The translations under genes were made by a program, and so were the position numbers. This document shows positions 39,187 through 48,352 of a stretch of 64,000 nucleotides of DNA, one piece after another (within the stretch, counting starts at the first letter, position 1; each line of letters begins with the position of its first letter). Origin of the DNA: Hyaloperonospora brassicae. Lineage: Eukaryota > Oomycota > Peronosporomycetes > Peronosporales > Peronosporaceae. Where the stretch lies: the NCBI GenBank assembly GCA_947650285.1, contig CANTFL010001441.1:279798-343797 (forward strand). Reading direction: 5' to 3'. The notes below the pieces were generated by a model. That model was not told the DNA's origin. It made no database searches and was given only the letters and a program-made list of their open reading frames with translations.

Positions 39187-40740
39187 GCAGAAGGTGGCGC
39201 AAAATTGCAATCTATTTAGGTGAGATGTGAAGGTCAAGCTGGAGCGTTGTACCTCCCCAATATTGAAATTGAAGCAATCGAAAGTTTTGATTCGGGCGCT
39301 GTCGATCATCGTTTTCGAGATGAAGGATGTCAACTGCCTCTAGATTCTTCGACGACTGGTTCAACCAACGCATGCTTAAAGTTGGCAGTAGACTTCGAGA
39401 ATGGTGTCTGGCGAATAAGCTCTTACTTCGTCGGAGAATCGTCACGTCAACAATGGACGAAGTAAATGCTATATTGACACACATCCACGAGATGGAGTCT
39501 CCACAGGAACATATGGGCGAGAACGTAACTTCAGTCGGCTAATGACATAGTTATCATGCTTATTAGAAGCCTGGTCGATTCGAACCACTTCCTAATCACA
39601 TCGTTAGAGTCACATACTCAGCAGCTGTCATAAGAAATCATAATTGTATGTCTTATAGATGAAGTGCACGCAAAAAGGTGGATGTATAGATGGAGCCACA
39701 AAATTTCGTCTACGTTTCATGACAAGCTATCACGTTTATCACGAACGAGGGATGTCTGTGCACAAGGTCGAAGCATAACGATACTGTGTTAAATAGAACA
39801 TGGATTTTAAGCGGCATACCAGGATCCGCGTATATACGAAGAGACAGAGGATGGTCAAGCTGACATCGGGCAGGTTGAAGAGGAACCCGGCGACTACTCA
39901 GTTTTGGCTGGTAGAAATGACAGTTAGTCAAGTAAAGTATGGCTATTTAACTCGTTTCAGACCCATGATATTACGTGCTCTAAAGCGTACATGAAAAACT
40001 ACACCAATATCTCTCCACTAGATTTTACTCGTGCCGACAATGGCTTGGTGCAAAATAGGGGAAAGACCGTCGTTGTCGCAAAAATGAACACTCAGTATGT
40101 CATTAAACTGAGGTGGTCGTACTAGATCGTAGTACATTCCTAAGTTGACGTAATACATATACTCTGCTAGTTGCTTCAAATAATTTTAATCCTTTCATGT
40201 TCACAAACAAGCTTTCTTTGCTCCAGCGACGACCTTCAAGTGGTGGCTCGGTGTTCTTTACGGCATGGGTCTTTTCACGTGTTTTATACAACCCGCTCAA
40301 TCCAGATGAGTCAAATGCGTTTAGTTTTAACGTCTACATTGGTACCATCACTTCGTACGTTTGGTACAATCAACTTGATCGCATTTTTTCATACTTTTCG
40401 AAATGCCATCATTAACAAGGGTACGAGATTGGCAGTAAAATCATGCACGTAAATCAGAAAAAGCTACGTAATGAATGAGTGATGTGTATACAATCACGAG
40501 AAAACTGCAAGCCGAATTCTGCGGTGCGCGAGAGGGAAAATATTGACAATATTTCCAGTGACATCAACGGATTCCCATTCAACACTTACGCTAAGTGGAA
40601 GAATGTGTTTTTGTCACTTTTGTTAATGATGGTCCACACCTGAGTGTGGTATACTTGATGGAGATAAGCTCTGAAGTGTCCGCCAAGATTGCAGAATATG
40701 CCGTCAGAGAATTACTTACACTAACTGCGTTAAGGTGGTA
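39187..40740 (+). pseudogene. Decayed Ty1/copia polyprotein fragment
   Basis: Around 39,330-39,540 the frame reads WCLANKLLLRRRIVTSTMDE and then a GENV-type segment, resembling copia gag (the ANKL-L-R-F and GE-I-ED regions). Around 40,040-40,110 a frame reads GLVQNRGKTVVVAK, like the Gly-rich loop of the copia protease region. Around 40,600-40,720 it reads FVTFVNDGPHLSVVYLM followed by SSEVSAKIAEY, matching the start of the copia integrase core (FVTFVDD-SR). Frames change between pieces and stops are frequent. Assignment is by motif memory. Confidence 0.5.
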
Positions 40741-41416
40741 GCGCGGTGATCAATAGTTTTTTGCGATCCCGACTCTTTACTGGCGCCCATTCAACCGACT
40801 GTTGAAGGGGTACTATGTATTCGTAATTTTCTATTCCTTCCATGTTATGTGTACTCTTTGGTAGGGCGTACTGCGCTCTTTCAGGTGAGCTGATTTCGAG
40901 CTAGTAATTGACCGTATTTGTCATGGGGTGGGAAATGACGTGTTTAAGTCCTCACGCGATCACGAGCATAATTGTAGGCTGATCGATACGAGTCACCTCA
41001 ATATCGACGAGATCGCCTTGTCCAATACGTAGATACTTTATCCGCTTGGCCTTCTGACCACTAAGCCGTATCTCGTTCATGCACCTTATCTTTAACTACG
41101 TTGCTGCGCCCGATTGCAGTTGAGGGAGTTTACCTTGATAAACCTTGATCCCTGGGCCAAACCATTTGTAGATATCACTCGGTTAAATTATAATAACTTT
41201 CTTGACGTCTGGTGACCAGTAATATCACCCGGAAGAGAAGTTTACATGTGTACTCAAAACAGATTTTACTCTGTTTAGTGGCTCAATTATCAACCAGGGA
41301 ATGTCAATATGTTTTCCAGAAATTTCAGATCTTCTACCGTGTATCTTCTATCCTTGCTGATCGTCTCCTTGCACGACGTGTCCAACTTCATGTACCCTTC
41401 TTATCGCGGATCTCGG

Positions 41417-41680
41417 ATCACGTGGTGCAATACACATCAATCAAACAGAAACCGATCGCAAATTCAATCGCGATTTTCTTCCTAAATGCACCAATGCGTG
41501 GTGTGGTACACGCCAATCATAAAGATAAAGACCGCGTCCTTGATTGCGACCTCTTGTCTGATCGCGATTCATCCTTAATCGCGGGTCGCGTGGCGTCGTA
41601 CACACCAATCTCTTAGATTTAATCTTCTACCCGATCGCACTCCTACCTTTGATCGAGTAGTGTGGTGTACACCAATTCAA
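41417..41680. repeat. Degenerate dispersed repeat cluster
   Basis: A motif like CGTGGTGTGGTACACACCAAT recurs imperfectly near 41,421, 41,497, 41,587 and 41,659, spaced 70-90 bp, among many GATCGC words. Each occurrence is itself partly palindromic (GTGGTGT...ACACCA). Confidence 0.55.
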
Positions 41681-41699
41681 TAGATCGCCTTCTTCTTTC

Positions 41700-44611
41700 T
41701 TTTCGCGATCGTGGGTCGCGCCCTAGTGCTTGACTGCGATCGCAATCGCGGACGGCGTGGAATAATATTGCCTATATCCATCAACCTTTCAACCTTAGAA
41801 CGAAGTCTAATGCAATCGACTATCACAAGCAGTTTAATGGATGTGATAAAACTTAAACGACCTCTACACACATCGTTTGCCAGTTCGGACTGACTCAAAG
41901 CAGTATCCGTACCTATGCCGCGAATTTTTTGGTAGCTTTACCACCGTTACGTATTTGAAGTGACGACGGTAGATATATTATGTCACGTATCGTGACGAAG
42001 TTAAATGGGGATATTGTCATCGTGCGGGAATTACACTTCCTCGCACACCTCAGCTTATCATATTGACATGGCGGATGAACAGGAGATTGGTGGAATACGC
42101 CCGGTGTTCGGTATGGCATGCCTAATTTGTAAATAATTATTAGAATGTACCACATCCGACGGTTATGATTCTTTGTAAATGATGTTCTACCCTTTCCATA
42201 CCACGATAATTACAACAAATGTATTCTAGACGGGCAAAATAATTGCTGAGCATTTCGAGGTGGTTGTATATCATCATTTGAAACGTATCAAACAGAACGC
42301 AGCAACTTTGAAGCGCAATCTGTGCGTATTTCAATGAAGTACATGTTTCTAGTTTGCCGATCGAACCAATTAATGTACACCAGAGCGGTAGCGTGCTTGT
42401 GAATCTCTACGTATATTTTGGAAGTCAATTTGACAGTTGGATACGCAAGTAAATACAATATCACTAAGCAAGAATAAGAATTCACGGTCCACATGGAACA
42501 TTCGTACGGAAGGTTGACAACAAAAATGACGCTGAGTCCCCCCAAAACATAAATTACGGAATTAACATACATTCTCGATCTCGATAATTGGAGCAAGCAG
42601 TGAATGTCTTCTTTTCCGAGCGGCAGATTCTGTCAAAGTCGCTTAGAGACATATCTGAAATTGCGGAAGGAGGAGAAAACTTCAGTCCACAAAACATTGT
42701 TGATTCAGTGGGTGAAGTTTCGATATGATTCAAGCCGGTGATGGAAATAGCACGTGCAGATACGGGAGAAATCGCAAGTTGTACTTCGATTCTCTTTATA
42801 ATAAAAGCATGGCGGCTAGTAAAATATCCTAAGAGTCAGGAAGCGATCGGCTGCAGATGATTATTTCTTTTGGAGAAGAACAATAATGGAGAGACTGAGT
42901 GGGTCAAGGCGCGCGTTGCCATTTAGTCTTTTTGCAGAAGTACGTCATTGAAAAAGAAGAGAATTTGTCGCCAGGAGCAGTGGAGACATTTTTTGTGAGA
43001 CGAAGTGTGCACTCAGTGAAAGGCTTGATGTGATTGATACGATTTCGCTGATTCATATTTAGTCATCGGTATGGACCAAAGCAACTCATCGGTAAAGTTG
43101 GTAACACGGCGGACAAATTAGTCAGCAACATCCGAGAGAATTTTGGCCTGAAAGAGAATAATGGCATCAAAAAATATGATCTTATATTCTGGTCAAGCCG
43201 TCACAAGACTGAGGGTTCGAGTTGACAAAGAACGTGTGCGCAAAAGATTTCGACATGATGACACTGTAGCAAAGGATAATGAACGCAATGCCGTTGAATT
43301 ACTCATGTACCTCATAGTCGTCACTCGTCTTCGCCTCACACCTGAAGTGGGAGTGCTCAGCGAGTTTGGAGCTGGGACGTGTCCAAAACACTGGCAATCT
43401 CTAAAAATAGTTTAATCAACAAATTTTAAGGCATGGAAACACCTGGCATCGAGTTCGAGAAAGTGAAGAGCTTAAATTATGGATGTACAGACGGGGACAG
43501 GTTAAAGACATCAATTACCGGCAACGTACAAACGGCTACGTTCTCACGCTGAACGGCATATGTCATATCTGGAGAAGCAAGCAACAACGAATAAAGTAGC
43601 AATTTTGAACGGAAGCTGATTGCGTGATGCTATTGAAGGCTACGCAAAATGCTGCAAGAATCAAGGCGTTTTATTGCAATTTGGGGAGGGGCAAGCAATG
43701 TTATAGTAGAGGTTGATCAGGCCAACAATTATTCGTTGCGTTAAACAAGGCCATTAATTCACAAATGAACAAAGCACGTTGACATGTGCCATCAATTTGA
43801 GCGCGAGGAGTTACCTGATAGACAAGTAGCACTGGCGTATTGCTTAATAAATGACATAACGACTAATACGGTGATCACGAAGAACAAAGCTATGCAATTT
43901 AAATATCGATGATGTATGGTAGTGATCAAGACGTCCGACCGCTGCCGAGTGGGATTGAGAGTGTTGTCCGAGAAACACCTCGGCCAGCAATTAGATACCA
44001 AAATGAAAGTTTATACGATTGGTACGGCGCGACATAGCGAATACTAATGCGCGATGTGTATACAACGCGCGCTCTACACAATCAAGTAATACGCGGTGCG
44101 TTAATTATTGATGCGTAGTCGGAAAGAACTCAGTAGTCTTGGAGTATCCAAAGTATGTGTGAGGTAACTTTTGGTTTGATTCGCCTTGTTTTGCGCAAAA
44201 AGTGCTTATTTGCATATGGATATAGCAATTGCATACCGTGTTCATGTAATAAGCGATCAGTTATCACAAAAAACTTCTTGAGTCCTAATAAGCGGCGCGG
44301 GGGACAAACATATTGTATGGTTATACTATATATGCTCGCGATATATGATTTAGGTCGCAAATGTCAGCTACTCCACTATCCTAACAAGACTAAATGTAAA
44401 TTTGATGTTGACATTCTGTTATGGAGCACTAGGCTCTTTGTACAGGGCTCAACACGTAGATGATGCTCATTGACAACAGTGGGGCTATTGCCTTGCTACC
44501 TCACGTACACATACGCATAGGAAGGTGTTGATCCGAAGCAACAACGCTCAATAGCATGCAAAAGTAAAAGTGACATTTCATATCATTAGTTCTTACATAA
44601 AGATAATAAAA
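41700..44611. other. Gene-poor stretch with unassigned coding-like traces
   Basis: Short protein-like runs occur near 43,030-43,160 and 43,460-43,600 (for example the peptide QVKDINYRQRTNGYVLTLN), suggesting another decayed transposon gene, but I cannot assign a family. No RNA gene is seen. Confidence 0.35.
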
Positions 44612-44715
44612 TTGCATTTTTCACCATACTTTTTGATATTTCCACCCCACTTTTAGCAAGCTCCACCACACCACACTTCATCACCACAACACATTTCACA
44701 ATCACACAACCCTAC
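44612..44715 (-). repeat. GTGG-rich repeat, inverted relative to the copy at 54.5 kb
   Basis: The reverse complement of this segment matches 54,465-54,640 (shared words include TGTGATTGTGAAATGTG and GAGCTTGCTAAAAGTG), the latter copy having about 70 bp extra in the middle. Confidence 0.7.
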
Positions 44716-44850
44716 ACCAACACATTATGGCCAAACTCAATACACAAACTGTCTTTGCGAATCGAGACGCGCTTATGGACCATGTCAATAATTTTGTACT
44801 GGAGGCAGATTTCGCATTCCACAATCAAACGATCGGATAACACGTGTACC

Positions 44851-45290
44851 TGTAACGGGGCACCGACAACTACGTACTGGTCAACCAGTACGGAGTTTAC
44901 TATCACTGACTGTAGTGATAGTCAGTGCTCATCTAGGTGTAGAACTACACAGAGGAAGGTAGAACGACAAAGGTGAAAGACTCTAGTCGTAGAAAAATTA
45001 AAACTGTATTAATATAATTAAGTCCTCTAACTTCTTGAATCTCTGTTGTCCTGACTTATTTATACTTATATAACTAAATGTATGATGACGTCTACTCACT
45101 ATCCATTGCACGCGTCTAGCACCGATTGTTGGGTTCGATATCATCACGATATCAACCAATGAGTAGACCCTTCGGTCATCTCAACAATATCACCATGTCT
45201 GTGATATTGTTAGACGAACATTTGACGTAAAATTCTTTATTGTAATTTTATCCTTAATGACAATTCCATGTAACGGGCTACCCCGTTACA
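44851..45290 (-). repeat. Solo LTR of the gypsy family
   Basis: It starts TGTAACGGGG and ends CCCCGTTACA, the family's terminal inverted repeat. The conserved LTR interior is present in reverse orientation: GCACGCGTCTAGC, the ATATCATCACGATATCAA block and AATATCACcatgtctGTGATATT. No polypurine tract or primer-binding site is next to it. The flanking pentamers (GTACC left, TTGAT right) do not match, so a target-site duplication is not visible. It carries two hairpins absent from the young LTR near its outer end (CGTACTGGT/ACCAGTACG and ACTATCACT/AGTGATAGT). Confidence 0.85.
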
Positions 45291-45841
45291 TTGATAGCTG
45301 GTCAGATACCACCCCTCGGCGATCCCCCTGTGGTGAAAACGAAGGGCAGGCCTTTTGGGACGAAAGTAGCCGAAGTCGTCGACAAAACGAGATCCGTCTA
45401 GATTTGAACATGCCACAGAACGTCGCCATAATTGCAGACTCTGTGTTGAACATAACCATGACAAACGCTCATGCTCGTAGAAGATGAACGAGAAAAAAAG
45501 ATGAGGCTGGAGGAGGAGGAGAAGAGGTGCACGAAGAAGAAAATCTACCTACGGTAACGCCGCTGACCTTTTCCACCTTCAGCGCTGGAGAAGACATGAC
45601 AGTCTTTATTGGTGACGGAAAATGCGATATAACAGGATGACCTTTCAAATCTTATGTCAGGTGTTATCAGCTTAACGTTTAATCAGGCAATGAACGAATA
45701 GATATTACGATGACTGGTTTGTCTACAGTGAATGAATGAATCATGTTGGCCATGGGTCAAGGTAGCGAGCGGGTGTGCCGAAGAATCCATCATATTAATC
45801 AGCTCGTCAATTGCGCTACACAGTTGGCTTAAGCGCATGTA
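45291..45841 (+). other. Unassigned coding-like fragment
   Basis: One frame at about 45,490-45,640 reads an acidic Gly/Glu-rich run and then TFSTFSAGEDMTVFIGDGKC, which looks protein-like and may derive from a retrotransposon gag or a host gene. It is interrupted by stops. The young gypsy element was inserted at its end. Confidence 0.3.
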
Positions 45842-45846
45842 CAACT
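45842..45846. other. Target-site duplication, left (CAACT)
   Basis: CAACT immediately before the 5' LTR; identical to the pentamer after the 3' LTR. The pre-insertion site would read GTACAACTAGCC. Confidence 0.95.
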
Positions 45847-46237
45847 TGTAAAGGGGCAGCCCGTTACATGAAATTGTCACTTTAAGGAAAAGTGACAATA
45901 AAGAATATAAAGATGGATATTCTTTAAAACAATATCACCAAAGTGGTGATATTGAAGGGTCGACCAAAGGGTCTGTTCATTGGTTGATATCGTGATGATA
46001 TCAACCCACCAATCGCCGCAAGACGCGCGCAATGAGTGGTGACGAGACGTCACCATACATGCAGTTATATTAGTATAATTGAATTAAGTCAAACGAAGAG
46101 ACAGTAGTTTAGAGACTTAATTTATTAATATAACAGTTCTACTTTTACCCTACCTACGCTTCCTCGCTTGCCACGTGTACGTCTGTCGGGGCACTCAAAA
46201 CCCTTGCGTTAAGTTACACAAGGGTGTGCCCGTTACA
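45847..46237 (+). repeat. 5' LTR (391 bp)
   Basis: It starts TGTAAAGGGG (C-to-A change relative to the 3' LTR) and ends CCCGTTACA. It contains at least six perfect hairpins at the same positions as in the 3' LTR. Confidence 0.95.
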
Positions 46238-46239
46238 CC

Positions 46240-46250
46240 TGGTAGCACTT
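46240..46250 (+). other. Primer-binding site, tRNA-iMet type
   Basis: TGGTAGCACTT lies two bases after the 5' LTR. Its first eight or nine bases equal the complement of the 3' end of typical eukaryotic initiator methionine tRNA (TGGTAGCA), the usual Ty3/gypsy primer. The match beyond that is not good. Confidence 0.6.
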
Positions 46251-46281
46251 AGTAGTCCTTCCAAGGACCACATCATCCAAC

Positions 46282-47259
46282 ATGAACATGTTGGATGAAG
46301 AAGACACCTTTCACGCCACGCGTGAAGGGTTTACCCATTTGAGTGACATCGAATGGGGTGCGGTAGAACGAATGAGTTCTACCGTAGGCGAACTCGTCGT
46401 CAGCACCATGTTGGAGTCTCTAGACAGAGACCAACAACATGCCGCTATCGCCAAGTTCATTCATAATGAACTTGCTCTCGAGAGGGAGAAAGTAGCCTTG
46501 CTTCACCAGCAAGGCTCTCAACAGGCCGAGCAGTTGAGAGAACTCGGTGCTCAACAGACGGAGCTGTTGAGACAGCAGCAATTCCATGCTGCTGTGGGCG
46601 GGACGGCGCATGCGCGTCGTCCCGAAGTCATGAAAGTCGACATCTCCAAGTACAGTGGAGTCCCGGAGGACTCCCTGTTACTATGGTTTGTCGAACTCGA
46701 CAGAGCCTTAAGGGCTCGTCGCGTCGAAGATGAGCAAATGAAACTCACATTTGCTCAGACCCACTTGGCAGGACGTGCCAAAACTTGGTCCTTAGGGCTC
46801 GAGAGTAGCGACCCACATGTGTTTAGGTTGCTATCTGACTTCAAGGCCCGGCTCAGACAAACGTTTGAGCCGCCACGGGCTGAGTTCAGGGATCGTTATG
46901 AGCTCCTGAAACTCAAGCAGGGTAAGCGTGATGTGCACGCTTACGCTCAACATATACGACTCCTTGCGAGTAGTATAACTGCCAACCCAGTGCATGAACA
47001 CACGTTGATTACGGTGTTCATGCAAGGGCTCGCAGAAGGGCCCGTCAGGAGCCACCTGTTCCGCCTTGAGCTGAATACGTTTGAAGAAGCGATATCAGCC
47101 GCGGAGCAGGAAGACTTTAGCATGAGACAGGCTCATGCTAGCTCAAACTCTTATCGTCCACCGAGACGACAAGAGATCGGAGGTCCAGAACCAATGGACC
47201 TCTGCTATGTTGAGAGCGAGAGACCTCGCTCTTCAAACAACAAGCGATTGCAGAGATGA
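46282..47259 (+). CDS. Gag polyprotein, ends in a disrupted zinc knuckle
   Basis: Frame of 325 codons from an ATG 45 bp after the LTR. Residues about 65-110 are a Gln/Glu/Leu-rich probable coiled coil. Residues about 115-290 are a Retrotrans_gag-type capsid domain (YSGVPEDSLLLWFVELDRAL, later LAGRAKTW and LRQTFEPP). The frame stops at a TGA (47,257-47,259) that falls exactly at the first Cys of a CCHC zinc knuckle. Reading on in the same frame gives NRCQK, a second stop (TAA 47,275-47,277), then GHFAHEC, so the remaining Cys, His and Cys are in register. Gag would package the RNA and form the particle; without the knuckle, RNA binding is probably lost in this copy. Confidence 0.9.
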   Translation: MNMLDEEDTFHATREGFTHLSDIEWGAVERMSSTVGELVVSTMLESLDRDQQHAAIAKFIHNELALEREKVALLHQQGSQQAEQLRELGAQQTELLRQQQFHAAVGGTAHARRPEVMKVDISKYSGVPEDSLLLWFVELDRALRARRVEDEQMKLTFAQTHLAGRAKTWSLGLESSDPHVFRLLSDFKARLRQTFEPPRAEFRDRYELLKLKQGKRDVHAYAQHIRLLASSITANPVHEHTLITVFMQGLAEGPVRSHLFRLELNTFEEAISAAEQEDFSMRQAHASSNSYRPPRRQEIGGPEPMDLCYVESERPRSSNNKRLQR

Positions 47260-47487
47260 AATCGCTGTCAGAAGTAAGGGCACTTCGCACATGAGTGTTG
47301 TGCCCCACGCCCAGTACCAAACAGTACTGAGCGAAATGGACGTACCTTTTGCCAGAAAGGGCAATGGGCGTGAGTCCAGCGCTGTTGCGAAGCCGCAACA
47401 GCGAGACGGACCATTAAAAAATGGTCGGGGTCAGTAGGGGCGGAGCGCCCTACTGATCCAGCAACATCAAGAGAATTTGCAAATCTC

Positions 47488-47892
47488 TTGACGAAAGTTG
47501 CTCCAGATACTCAATCATTGTGTGTCTCTGCACCTGGTGATGACGTTTCGCTCATCGCATTGAAGTTGGAAGCGACAAATGATTTGTCGCTTCGTGCCCT
47601 AGTAGACTGTGGGGCGTCGAACAACTTTGTTCGTCGCCAGTTACTAAAGGGTCGTAGGCTCAAGTTCGTTGAGCGCGACATTCCCCTCACAAGGATGACG
47701 GCGCGCCTTGCAACAGGCGCATCGATAACCGTTGAGAAACGTGTAGTAGGAATCCACTACACGTTAGAGGGCGAACAGTACGATGATGACTTCATCGTAC
47801 TATATCTGGATGTCAAATTTGATGCCATCCTGGGATTACCTTGGCTCAGAAAGTACGAGCCAAGGGTGAGCTGGCAGCATTTTATCCGTTAA
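47488..47892 (+). CDS. Retroviral-type aspartic protease domain
   Basis: It is in the same frame as gag but separated from it by stops. The catalytic motif reads LVDCGASNNFV (family D-T/S-G, here with Cys), and the hydrophobic C-terminal motif reads ILGLPWL. This is the Ty3/gypsy protease that cleaves Gag-Pol. The frame ends at 47,892 because of about two extra bases relative to the old copy near 47,885; reverse transcriptase continues in another frame. The start used here is only where the frame opens; in an active element the protease would be part of a polyprotein. Confidence 0.85.
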   Translation: MTKVAPDTQSLCVSAPGDDVSLIALKLEATNDLSLRALVDCGASNNFVRRQLLKGRRLKFVERDIPLTRMTARLATGASITVEKRVVGIHYTLEGEQYDDDFIVLYLDVKFDAILGLPWLRKYEPRVSWQHFIR

Positions 47893-48352
47893 GATGCCTG
47901 CCGCTTGTTCATCACATGGCCATCTGATGAACATCTTGGAGCGTCCACAAGCGTGTGGATGTTCTGCGAGTGAGTGCGATGGCCTCACTTGCGGTACGGT
48001 CGTTAGCACGACCGCACAAGATCACAGTGTAGTTAATCACTACACTGTGTAGCAAGCTCCCGGAGACTGTACAGAAGTACAGGCGGCGCCGAAGGTCCAC
48101 CACTCGAATAAGTTGAGTGGACTGGGGCGTGGATGCATGCCTAGCGGGCAGCATCTTAGAAGTAAGAAACCTGTTGCCTCCAAAGGGCAACATGGAAATC
48201 CTAGGTCGACTGGAGAGTCGACCGTAGAGGATCGGTCCCTGACTGTGGTTGCACAGTCACAGTCAGAAGACGTCGAGGGAATAAGTCCCCACCTACTTGA
48301 GGAAGGAATTCCTCAAGAGTCACTTGCTGAAGTATTAGGCCTTTAGCAACCT
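47893..48352 (+). pseudogene. Protease-RT linker with stops
   Basis: The frame from 47,894 reads MPAACSSHGHLMNILERP and continues through stops at 48,050 and 48,344 into the reverse transcriptase frame. The same linker is present in the old copy near 32,410-32,900. Composition is Ser/Gly/Gln-rich, without a recognised domain. Confidence 0.7.

Noticed and set aside
41200..41700. CRISPR-like spacing of repeats
   Set aside because: Repeats are imperfect, spacing varies from about 70 to 90 bp, and the genome is eukaryotic.
48113..48346. Separate 77-codon gene in the gypsy element
   Set aside because: It is the protease-RT linker of pol, in the pol frame between two stops.
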